Shown: positions 9,311 through 15,667 of the stretch, piece after piece
How the letters are laid out: each line of letters opens with the position of its first letter
Numbering within the stretch: position 1 is the stretch's first letter
From: Flavipsychrobacter sp.
GTDB lineage: Bacteria > Bacteroidota > Bacteroidia > Chitinophagales > Chitinophagaceae
Length of the DNA: 64,000 bases
Direction of reading: 5' to 3'
NCBI GenBank assembly: GCA_016786615.1
Contig: JAEUVX010000011.1
Span: forward strand, 285,483-349,482
Position numbers and translations under genes: made by a program
Notes under the pieces: generated by a model
What the model was told of the DNA's origin: nothing
The model's input: the letters and a program-made list of their open reading frames with translations, nothing else
Database searches by the model: none

Positions 9311-10987
9311 ATGAGCGAAGAAAAAAGCCTTAATTTTTTAGAAGAGATTATTGAGCAACACCTTGCAGAAGGAAAGTATAAAGAAATACATACACGTTTC
9401 CCGCCGGAACCGAATGGCTACCTGCATATAGGCCATGCTTCGTCTATATGCCTCAACTTCGGGCTGGCAAAGAAATATAACGGCAAGGTCAATCTGCGCT
9501 TCGACGATACCAACCCCGTAACAGAGGATACCGAATACGTAGACAGCATTAAGTACGATATTAAATGGCTGAGCGATGCTATTGGCAAAACATGGGATAA
9601 TGAGCTATACGCATCAGACTATTTCGATACGCTGTATAGCTTTGCTGTGCAACTGATAGAAAAAGGCTTTGCTTATGTAGATGACAGCACTGCAGAAGAA
9701 ATAGCTGCTACAAAAGGTAATACTACAGAGCCGGGCAAAAACAGTCCGTATAGAGATAGAAGCGTTGAGGAAAACCTGCAGCTGTTTGCCGATATGAAAG
9801 CAGGTAAATATGCTGATGGCGAAAAAGTATTGCGTGCCAAAATAGATATGGCGCATCCAAACTTGTTGCTGCGCGATCCTATCATGTATCGCATCAAACA
9901 TGCACACCACCACCGCACGGGCGATAAGTGGTGCCTGTACCCGATGTATGATTTTGCACACGGGCAAAGCGATAGTATTGAGAACATTACACACAGTATT
10001 TGTACACTGGAATTCATACACCACCGTCCGCTGTACGATTGGTTTATAGAGAAGCTGGGCATCTTCCCTTCTCATCAGTACGAGTTTGCACGCCGCAACC
10101 TTACCTATACGGTAATGAGCAAACGCAAACTGCTGCAACTGGTAAATGAAAACCACGTAACAGGTTGGGACGACCCGCGTATGCCTACCATCAGCGGTAT
10201 GCGCCGCCGTGGTTATCCTGCACAGTCTATCGTCAACTTCTGCGATACGATAGGCATTGCAAAACGTGAAAATATTGTAGACATCAGCGTGCTTGAATTT
10301 CATGTACGCGAACAACTGAATAAGACATCTAACCGTGTGATGGCTGTGCTGGACCCTGTGAAGCTGGTTATTACCAACTATCCAGAAGGACAAACAGAAG
10401 AACTGGATGCTGAGAACAATCCGGAAGACCCGAATGGTGGCACACGCAAAATGCCTTTCAGCCGCGAGGTATGGATAGAGCGTGAAGATTTTATGGAAGA
10501 ACCACCAAAGAAATTCTTCCGCCTGGGCCCGGGTTTGATGGTGCGTCTGAAAGGTGCATACATTGTAAAATGCGAAGGCTTTAAGAAAGATGATGCAGGA
10601 AATGTAACAGAGATACATTGTACATACATACCTGAAAGTAAAAGCGGTAGCGATACCAGCGGCATACATGTAAAAGGCACTATCCACTGGGTGAATGTGG
10701 CTACTGCAAAAACAGCAGAAGTGCGCCTGTACGACCGCCTGTTTAAAGTAGAAGACCCATCGAGCGAAGAAGGTGATTTTAAAGATTACATCAACGAAAA
10801 CTCGTTGGAGATTTTGCCAAGTGTGTACATAGAACCTGCACTGGCCAATGCGAAAGAAGGCGAGCACTTCCAGTTTTTACGCAAAGGTTATTTCTGTGTA
10901 GACAAAGAAAGCACGCCTGATAAACTGATATTCAACCGCACAGTGGGATTGAAAGATACATGGGCGAAAGAAGCTAAGAAAGGATAG
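9311..10987 (+). CDS. glnS: Glutaminyl-tRNA synthetase
   Basis: GlnRS charges tRNA-Gln with glutamine in the cytoplasm. The 558-residue product has the class I signature PPEPNGYLHIGHA (HIGH) near residue 32 and the KMSKS-equivalent VMSKRKL near residue 262. The GlnRS-specific blocks LRFDDTNPVTEDTEYV and HSICTLEFIHHRPLYDWF are intact, and the C-terminal anticodon-binding beta-barrels are present. Length agrees with bacterial GlnRS (about 550). The HIGH-adjacent and fingerprint residues favour GlnRS over non-discriminating GluRS. It starts 86 nt after the divergent HEPN gene and is followed by a small DinB-like gene at 27 nt, probably in the same transcript. Confidence 0.97.
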   Translation: MSEEKSLNFLEEIIEQHLAEGKYKEIHTRFPPEPNGYLHIGHASSICLNFGLAKKYNGKVNLRFDDTNPVTEDTEYVDSIKYDIKWLSDAIGKTWDNELYASDYFDTLYSFAVQLIEKGFAYVDDSTAEEIAATKGNTTEPGKNSPYRDRSVEENLQLFADMKAGKYADGEKVLRAKIDMAHPNLLLRDPIMYRIKHAHHHRTGDKWCLYPMYDFAHGQSDSIENITHSICTLEFIHHRPLYDWFIEKLGIFPSHQYEFARRNLTYTVMSKRKLLQLVNENHVTGWDDPRMPTISGMRRRGYPAQSIVNFCDTIGIAKRENIVDISVLEFHVREQLNKTSNRVMAVLDPVKLVITNYPEGQTEELDAENNPEDPNGGTRKMPFSREVWIEREDFMEEPPKKFFRLGPGLMVRLKGAYIVKCEGFKKDDAGNVTEIHCTYIPESKSGSDTSGIHVKGTIHWVNVATAKTAEVRLYDRLFKVEDPSSEEGDFKDYINENSLEILPSVYIEPALANAKEGEHFQFLRKGYFCVDKESTPDKLIFNRTVGLKDTWAKEAKKG

Positions 10988-11014
10988 AAAATAACCCTTT
11001 ATAAAACAACGATT

Positions 11015-11470
11015 ATGGTACGTATAGACAACATAGAAGAAACAATTGCTACGCTGAATAAACTGAGTGCCGATACTACACCACTATGGGGCGGCATGAC
11101 ACCGCAACACATGGTAGAACACCTGACGATGACCATTCAGGCATCAAGCGGAAAAATGAATATAGAACAACGCAGCACACCAGAAGAAGCTGCTGTAGCT
11201 AAGCAGGCGCTTATCTATACAGATATGCAGATAAAGCAAGGTGTAAAAAGTCCGCTGATGGGAGATACATTGCCTGCATACGTAAATGCAAACCTGCAGG
11301 ATGCCCTCAATGAACTGAAAACAGAACTACATCATTTTGCTGATTACTATGCTGCCAACCCAAGTGCTACACATATACAGCCAAGGCTGGGCGCACTAAA
11401 GCATGATGAATGGATTATCTTCCATGGCAAGCATTTTACACACCACTTCAAACAATTCGGACTGATATAA
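11015..11470 (+). CDS. DinB-like / DUF1569-type small protein
   Basis: The 151-residue cytoplasmic protein has the pattern MTPQHMVEHLTMTIQ near its N-terminus and WIIFHGKHFTHHFKQFGLI at the very C-terminus. This spacing of conserved His residues matches DinB-like four-helix bundles that hold a divalent metal. Related sequences in Bacteroidota are annotated DUF1569 or DinB-superfamily; the biochemical role is unknown. It is downstream of glnS by 27 nt and ends at a strong shared terminator, so it is likely the last gene of that transcript. Confidence 0.7.
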   Translation: MVRIDNIEETIATLNKLSADTTPLWGGMTPQHMVEHLTMTIQASSGKMNIEQRSTPEEAAVAKQALIYTDMQIKQGVKSPLMGDTLPAYVNANLQDALNELKTELHHFADYYAANPSATHIQPRLGALKHDEWIIFHGKHFTHHFKQFGLI

Positions 11471-11507
11471 AAGTAAAACGCCCCGCAGATTGCGGGGCGT
11501 TTTACTT
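11471..11507. terminator. Bidirectional terminator between the DinB-like gene and ridA
   Basis: A perfect 17-bp stem (AAGTAAAACGCCCCGCA and its complement) with a 3-nt GAT loop is flanked by A/T-rich arms that give a U-run in both directions. It separates two convergent genes. Confidence 0.93.
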
Positions 11508-11527
11508 TATTCGAATATTGTGATTGA

Positions 11528-11908
11528 CTACTTAGCTGCCACAACACTTATCTCTACTTTCACACCTTTGGGCAGGCCTGCTACCTGTACTGTTTCGCGG
11601 GCAGGCGGATTTTCTGTAAAATAGCTGCCGTAAACTTCGTTTACCTGCGCAAACTGGCCCATATCCATCAGGAAGATGGTGCTTTTCAGCACATTGCTGA
11701 AATCCATACCTGCTTCTGTAAGGATGGCTTTCAGATTTTCCATTACCAGCTTGGTTTCTGTCTGTATATCGCCTGTATATAGTTCGTTTGTTTTGGGGTC
11801 AATCGCTATCTGTCCTGAAACAAACAACATATTGCCGAATTGTACTGCCTGATTATATGGCCCGATGGGTGCAGGCGCATTATCTGTACGAATGATTTTC
11901 TTTTCCAT
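11528..11908 (-). CDS. ridA: RidA family reactive intermediate deaminase
   Basis: RidA hydrolyses reactive enamine/imine intermediates released by PLP enzymes. The 126-residue product shows APAPIGPYNQAVQFGNMLFVSGQIAIDP at the N-terminus and the active-site Arg in PPARETVQVAGLPKGVKVEI near the C-terminus, both family hallmarks. I place the start at the ATG at 11908 (MEKKIIRTDNAP). An upstream in-frame ATG at 11926 would add MYYIYS, but it falls in the promoter region shared with tsaB and lacks family support. It is divergent from tsaB with a gap of only 41 nt. Confidence 0.95.
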   Translation of the reverse strand: MEKKIIRTDNAPAPIGPYNQAVQFGNMLFVSGQIAIDPKTNELYTGDIQTETKLVMENLKAILTEAGMDFSNVLKSTIFLMDMGQFAQVNEVYGSYFTENPPARETVQVAGLPKGVKVEISVVAAK

Positions 11909-11912
11909 GCTG

Positions 11913-11938
11913 TAAATGTAATACACTCCTTACATTTG
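11913..11938. promoter_or_regulatory. Back-to-back -7 elements of ridA and tsaB
   Basis: TACATTTG at 11931-11938 on the plus strand is a full TAnnTTTG match, 11 bases before the tsaB ATG. On the minus strand TACATTTA (11920-11913) matches 7 of 8 positions and abuts the ridA ATG. The two boxes form an inverted repeat around about 10 bp, so the two polymerases would occupy overlapping DNA. Confidence 0.55.
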
Positions 11939-11949
11939 CAGCGATTTTA

Positions 11950-12636
11950 ATGGCATACATCTTACACATAGATACATCGGGCGATGCGGGCATCGTAGCC
12001 ATCAGCAAGGATGGTGTGGCAATTGCACAAATGGAAAATGCAGATACACGCAACCATGCTGCCAGCATCAACCTGCATATAGAAAAAGTGCTGCAGGATA
12101 GCGGCATCGCGATGGCACAGCTAGACGCTATTGCGGTTTGCGGTGGCCCGGGTTCATATACCGGTTTGCGCATTGGCTTGGCTACTGCAAAGGGTATCTG
12201 CTACCTGCTGGATAAGCCGCTGATGATGCACCACAAACTGCAGCTGTTAGCATTGAAAAGCATCCATTCGCATAAAAATGAATATGAGCATTATATCTCC
12301 ATCCTGAATGCAAGAGAAGGAGAATACTATTTTGCATCATATAACAGTGAATCAGATACAACAAACGAACCGCAACATATACTTGCGTCTGACCTGCAAG
12401 GTGTTTTCAGCGAGTTTAGTGGAAAATGCCATATAAGCGGCGATATAGGGGATGCATTGAAAGATATTTTAAGCTCTAGAAATCTTGACTTTGAACCTGG
12501 TAACCAACCCGATATAGCAAGATGGGCAGCTTATGCAAACGAACGATATAATTGTAATGATTTTGTCAATTTAGCAAATTCTGAGCCATTCTATTTAAAA
12601 CAAGTTTATACACATAAACCAAAGAATATTAATTAG
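11950..12636 (+). CDS. tsaB: tRNA N6-threonylcarbamoyladenosine biosynthesis protein TsaB
   Basis: TsaB is the non-catalytic partner of TsaD in making t6A37 on ANN-decoding tRNAs. The 228-residue product has the N-terminal ASKHA-fold start YILHIDTSGDAGIVAIS and the diagnostic GGPGSYTGLRIGLATAKG motif near residue 70. The C-terminal third is less conserved, as usual for the family. No tsaD or tsaE is in the window. It is transcribed divergently from ridA, with a short leader. A 173-nt gap follows before the ArsR gene, which has its own promoter. Confidence 0.95.
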   Translation: MAYILHIDTSGDAGIVAISKDGVAIAQMENADTRNHAASINLHIEKVLQDSGIAMAQLDAIAVCGGPGSYTGLRIGLATAKGICYLLDKPLMMHHKLQLLALKSIHSHKNEYEHYISILNAREGEYYFASYNSESDTTNEPQHILASDLQGVFSEFSGKCHISGDIGDALKDILSSRNLDFEPGNQPDIARWAAYANERYNCNDFVNLANSEPFYLKQVYTHKPKNIN

Positions 12637-12704
12637 ATACGGTGTACATTTTTGTATGCTATTATAGTTTTTAACGGTGGTTTAACAGATTTTTTTAATA
12701 TGGT

Positions 12705-12736
12705 TTTGGTTCATATAGCAGAATGGTGTATGTTTG
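12705..12736 (+). promoter_or_regulatory. Promoter of the ArsR-type regulator gene
   Basis: TTTG (12705-12708), 20 nt, then TATGTTTG (12729-12736) fits both boxes of the Bacteroidota consensus. The expected leader of about 70 nt contains GATAGC/GCTATC, which can fold into a short hairpin (12750-12765). Confidence 0.75.
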
Positions 12737-12809
12737 CACCCCGTTAGAGGATAGCAACGGCTATCAGTACTTAGTTACTCTTTTTTTTATACATAAAATC
12801 AATTTGTAA

Positions 12810-13172
12810 ATGGAAACGACTATGTCAGCTAATACGCTGGTTATTCGCAAAGATGAAGGTTCGAACGAACAGATTAAATTGGATTATTTAGCAGTGAAGA
12901 GTGCGGCAATGACCTTGAGGGCCATCAACCACAAATTGCGCCAGCAAATCGTTAAACTGCTGGAAGAAAACAAACGCATGAACGTTACCGATATTTACGT
13001 GAAGTTGCGCCTGGAGCAGTCTGTAGCATCTCAACACCTCGCCATCCTGCGTCGTGCAAACATCGTTATTACAGAACGCGATGGTAAATTCATACACTAT
13101 GCATTGAACCATACACGTATCGCTCACGTTGCAAAATTTGTGAACGAACTGGTTAATGCTGAAGAAGCATAA
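12810..13172 (+). CDS. ArsR-family winged-helix transcriptional regulator
   Basis: The 120-residue protein has a single winged helix-turn-helix. LRAINHKLRQQIVKLLEENKR near residue 36 is the first helix pair; VTDIYVKLRLEQSVASQHLAIL is the recognition region with the ArsR-type S-x-x-S-x-H-L pattern; VITERDGKFIHYALN is the wing. I see no cluster of Cys or His for metal sensing, so the signal may be non-metal. A longer start ATG at 12810 (METTMSAN) and a second ATG four codons on are both possible. It stands alone between its own promoter and a terminator; no obvious target is adjacent. Confidence 0.88.
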   Translation: METTMSANTLVIRKDEGSNEQIKLDYLAVKSAAMTLRAINHKLRQQIVKLLEENKRMNVTDIYVKLRLEQSVASQHLAILRRANIVITERDGKFIHYALNHTRIAHVAKFVNELVNAEEA

Positions 13173-13193
13173 TTAACTACAAGTTAATAAAAC

Positions 13194-13221
13194 AAAAGCC
13201 CCGAACAGTATCGGGGCTTTT
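13194..13221. terminator. Terminator between the ArsR gene and the paaY-like gene
   Basis: An 11-bp stem AAAAGCCCCGA / TCGGGGCTTTT with a 6-nt loop is followed by T residues on the plus strand; its A-rich left arm would also serve the convergent minus gene. Confidence 0.88.
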
Positions 13222-13248
13222 TTAATGCTATCAGGCAAGGTCAACCAA

Positions 13249-13845
13249 TCAACCATTCTTTATCTTATTCCATGTATCATAAAGGCTTTCCTGTGTAGGG
13301 CGGTCTGCCGGTATCTCTGTCAGCGGCTCGCAGGGTTGCAAGGTTTCGTACAGGTCTTTAGGCAGGCTTTGGTATAGCTGCGTGCCTTTGGTCTTCCAGC
13401 TTATCATGTCATCGCTCACTTCCTTTATTATCTTGCCGGGATTGCCCACTACAAGGCTGCGGCGGGGTATTTTAGTATTGGCAGCAATAAAAGACAATGC
13501 ACCTATGATACATTCATCGCCAATCTCTACCTCGTCCATAATAACGCTGTTCATACCCACCAGTACATTTTTGCCGATAGTAGCGCCATGTATTATGGCA
13601 CCATGGCCTATATGAGCGCCTTCCTTCAACAACACAGTAACACCCGGGAACATGTGTATAGTACAATTCTCCTGCACATTGCAGCCGTCTTCTATCACAA
13701 TACCGCCCCAATCGCCACGCAGAGCAGCACCGGGGCCTATATATACATCTTTACCTATAATGACATTGCCCGTAACAGCAGCCTGCGGATGCACATAAGC
13801 AGTAGGGTGAACAACAGGCACAAAACCTTTGAATGAATAGAACAT
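13249..13845 (-). CDS. Gamma-carbonic-anhydrase-like / PaaY-type hexapeptide protein
   Basis: The 198-residue protein is a left-handed beta-helix built from hexapeptide repeats (VHPTAYVHPQAAVTGNVIIG, DVYIGPGAALRGD, IGHGAIIHGATIGKNVLVG). His residues in TIHMFPG and HIGHGAIIHGA are placed like the metal ligands of gamma-class carbonic anhydrases. Full length and the C-terminal helix match PaaY/CaiE proteins; PaaY is described as a thioesterase in phenylacetate breakdown and CaiE is linked to carnitine metabolism, while many relatives are of unknown function. Neither pathway is present nearby. A -7 box lies immediately before the ATG. Confidence 0.88.
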   Translation of the reverse strand: MFYSFKGFVPVVHPTAYVHPQAAVTGNVIIGKDVYIGPGAALRGDWGGIVIEDGCNVQENCTIHMFPGVTVLLKEGAHIGHGAIIHGATIGKNVLVGMNSVIMDEVEIGDECIIGALSFIAANTKIPRRSLVVGNPGKIIKEVSDDMISWKTKGTQLYQSLPKDLYETLQPCEPLTEIPADRPTQESLYDTWNKIKNG

Positions 13846-13849
13846 GATT

Positions 13850-13857
13850 CAAAAGTA
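13850..13857 (-). promoter_or_regulatory. Promoter -7 element for the PaaY-like gene
   Basis: On the minus strand TACTTTTG matches TAnnTTTG and ends 4 bases before the ATG at 13845, implying a leaderless or near-leaderless transcript. Confidence 0.5.
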
Positions 13858-13906
13858 AAAAAGTAAATTGCCAATACGTATAGTATTTCGGCTATCCAAA
13901 AGTATT

Positions 13907-14680
13907 ATGAGAAGACTACTGGCTATTCTACTGTTGATTTTATTTATTAATACCTCTTATGGACAGGTGCCTATCAAAGAAAGGTTTGATGCTGGAGTTC
14001 AGCATCTTAAGGCAAATGATTTTTTTGAAGCAAAAAGCATATTCTCAAAATTGATAGAGATGTCTGATGATGATAAGGTAAAAAAGATGTCTTACATATA
14101 CCGAGGGTTTGCGAATGAAGGGCTCGGGAAATATACTGAAGCGATAAACGATTATAATAGGGCGATTGTTTTAGACAGCAATGACGATGCTACATACATA
14201 GACCGTGGCAAGGCTTATATAAAAACTGAGAATTATAAAAAAGCAGAAGACGACTTCAAATATGTTATCAAAAGGAATGATAAGAGTAAACATAGCGAAG
14301 CGGCTTACTATTATTTAGCACAAATATGTTATTATACGTCACAGTATAAAGAGGCTGTTGAATATTATACAAAATTATTGGTGCTAGCTCCCAACGATGC
14401 TGAAGCATATTTTAATAGAGGTGCTGCAAAGGGAATGTATATGGATGTTGAAGGTTCAATATCTGACTATGATGCTGCAATAAAAATATATCCTCAATAT
14501 AAAGAGGCATTTACTAATCGTGGTGTGCAGAAGATTAATTTATTAACATCCAAGGGGAAAGTGCAACCTGAATCTGAAGAACTTAAATCTGCTTGCAATG
14601 ACTTGAGTACTGCCATGAAATTCGGTGATGAAAGAATTGACTTATTCGACGTTTACTGTACCGATTTAATTAAGAAATAA
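13907..14680 (+). CDS. Exported tetratricopeptide-repeat protein
   Basis: The 257-residue product starts with a signal peptide (MRRLLAILLLILFINTSYGQ) and then carries about five TPR units; clear ones are SYIYRGFANEGLGKYTEAIN, AYYYLAQICYYTSQYKEAVE and AYFNRGAAKGMYMDVEGSIS. TPR arrays hold protein partners; in this phylum exported TPR proteins often sit in envelope complexes. I use the ATG at 13907 because the signal peptide starts there; an in-frame TTG at 13868 would add 13 polar residues. Its stop codon is only 5 bases from the stop of the convergent yidD, with no hairpin between them. No specific partner can be named. Confidence 0.85.
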   Translation: MRRLLAILLLILFINTSYGQVPIKERFDAGVQHLKANDFFEAKSIFSKLIEMSDDDKVKKMSYIYRGFANEGLGKYTEAINDYNRAIVLDSNDDATYIDRGKAYIKTENYKKAEDDFKYVIKRNDKSKHSEAAYYYLAQICYYTSQYKEAVEYYTKLLVLAPNDAEAYFNRGAAKGMYMDVEGSISDYDAAIKIYPQYKEAFTNRGVQKINLLTSKGKVQPESEELKSACNDLSTAMKFGDERIDLFDVYCTDLIKK

Positions 14681-14685
14681 TTTTT

Positions 14686-14910
14686 CTACGGTACCGGATC
14701 ATACCCGCTCTTGCCCCATGGGTGGCAGGATAAAAAACGCTTAAATGCCATAAGCCCACCCTTCCACGGTCCGTATTTTTTGATGGCTTCCAGTCCGTAG
14801 GCACTGCAGCTGGGTGTGTATCGGCATTTAGCCCCCAATAGCGGCGAGATAAAAGCCTGGTAGAACCTGATGAGCCAGATGAATAGTATGGAGAATAAAT
14901 GCCTGATGAT
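14686..14910 (-). CDS. yidD: Membrane protein insertion efficiency factor YidD, non-canonical start
   Basis: YidD is a small membrane-associated protein that helps YidC insert membrane proteins. The frame reads [20 protein letters not shown], then [20 protein letters not shown], and ends [16 protein letters not shown], a complete YidD core with its conserved Cys residues. The frame is bounded upstream by TGA at 14913-14911, and between this stop and the core there is no ATG, GTG, TTG or CTG. The only plausible starts are ATC at 14910 (74 residues) or ATC at 14907 ([15 protein letters not shown] if read as Met, 73 residues), which gives the expected N-terminal length. It follows rnpA by about 40 nt in the conserved rpmH-rnpA-yidD order, so identity is secure even though the start is odd. 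Confidence 0.88.
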   Translation of the reverse strand: MIRHLFSILFIWLIRFYQAFISPLLGAKCRYTPSCSAYGLEAIKKYGPWKGGLMAFKRFLSCHPWGKSGYDPVP

Positions 14911-14949
14911 TCAAAAATAAAAACTAAATACCCAAAACAGGAATAATAA

Positions 14950-15330
14950 TTACTTCACGGCCTCCTGCAGTGCTGCAACTCCTTTTTGTACAGAGGCTTC
15001 TATTATGCTGTATTCAGGCATTTCGATGCCGGTATATATAAGAAATACATGCAGTTGCTTATCAGGGGGTATAACAGCATACAGACTGTGTTTATTAAGC
15101 CTCCATGCCTCGCGCAGCAGGCGGGCAATACGATGGCGCTGCACCGATTTTCTGAATTTCTTCTTCGGTACGGTAAAGCCGGCTAATGCGGGCGAATACT
15201 CGGCGCCACGCGGCACAACAATGTAAAGAAACTTTACGGGTGAAAAAGAAAACGCTTTCCCTGTACGGAAAAGCGTATCAATATGTTGCTCGCGCTTCAG
15301 CCGCTCGTATGCTTTAAAAGTATTACGAAT
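14950..15330 (-). CDS. rnpA: Ribonuclease P protein component, non-canonical ATT start
   Basis: RnpA is the protein subunit of RNase P, which trims tRNA 5' ends. The RNR motif region is FRKSVQRHRIARLLREAWRL, and the N-terminal part reads RNTFKAYERLKREQHIDTLF then RTGKAFSFSPVKFLYIVV, all typical. The first GTG (15216) would remove the family N-terminus, so it is not the real start. The frame opens after TAA at 15360-15358, and no ATG, GTG or TTG occurs before ERLKRE. ATT at 15330 gives a 126-residue protein with the usual length; ATA at 15354, overlapping the rpmH stop, is a less likely alternative. It lies directly after rpmH. Confidence 0.9.
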   Translation of the reverse strand: MRNTFKAYERLKREQHIDTLFRTGKAFSFSPVKFLYIVVPRGAEYSPALAGFTVPKKKFRKSVQRHRIARLLREAWRLNKHSLYAVIPPDKQLHVFLIYTGIEMPEYSIIEASVQKGVAALQEAVK

Positions 15331-15353
15331 GGCAGATTGATTTTTAAATGTTA

Positions 15354-15509
15354 TTACTTAACACGGCGCTCGTCTGACACTGTCAGCTTGTGACGTCCTT
15401 TTGCGCGGCGAGAAGCCAATACTTTGCGGCCATTTGCACTTTCCATACGCTTGCGGAAACCATGTACTGATTTACGACGGCGGCGGCTTGGTTGATACGT
15501 ACGTTTCAT
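15354..15509 (-). CDS. rpmH: Large ribosomal subunit protein bL34
   Basis: The 51-residue basic protein reads [20 protein letters not shown], then a second half ending SDERRVK; this is bL34, which binds 23S rRNA. The length and the FRKRM-(x)[17 protein letters not shown] pattern are diagnostic. It starts at a canonical ATG (15509) and heads the rpmH-rnpA-yidD transcript. Confidence 0.98.
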   Translation of the reverse strand: MKRTYQPSRRRRKSVHGFRKRMESANGRKVLASRRAKGRHKLTVSDERRVK

Positions 15510-15564
15510 AATCTATACTTTAAAGCCCTGCAAAGCAGGTATTGTTATTTAAAATTAAGGAGTG

Positions 15565-15596
15565 CAAAGGTAACAGTTATATTTTAGCCTGCCAAA
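15565..15596 (-). promoter_or_regulatory. Promoter of rpmH-rnpA-yidD
   Basis: On the minus strand TTTG (15596-15593), 20 nt, then TACCTTTG (15572-15565) is a full two-box match to the Bacteroidota consensus. The leader of about 50 nt holds a CCTGC-TTT-GCAGG hairpin (15527-15539). Confidence 0.8.
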
Positions 15597-15622
15597 TAAG
15601 AAAGCTGGTTTTTTTGAATAAA

Positions 15623-15651
15623 AAAGCCCTGCAAACAGTCCGCAGGGCTTT
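15623..15651 (-). terminator. Terminator after the TPR gene at 15668-17281
   Basis: A 10-bp stem (AAAGCCCTGC/GCAGGGCTTT) is followed on the minus strand by T residues; it separates the TPR gene from the rpmH promoter. Confidence 0.88.
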
Positions 15652-15667
15652 ATATTAAAAATTATCA

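Noticed and set aside
9614-10867. A 417-codon minus-strand frame inside glnS
   Set aside because: Antisense shadow of a well-supported glnS; composition rich in Cys, His and Phe, no domain.
11908-11926. The longer ridA start at 11926
   Set aside because: The extra MYYIYS is not in the family and lies in the promoter region shared with tsaB.
14686-15330. A frameshift as the cause of the missing starts of rnpA and yidD
   Set aside because: Both frames run intact through all conserved motifs and show no internal break; only the start codon is unusual.
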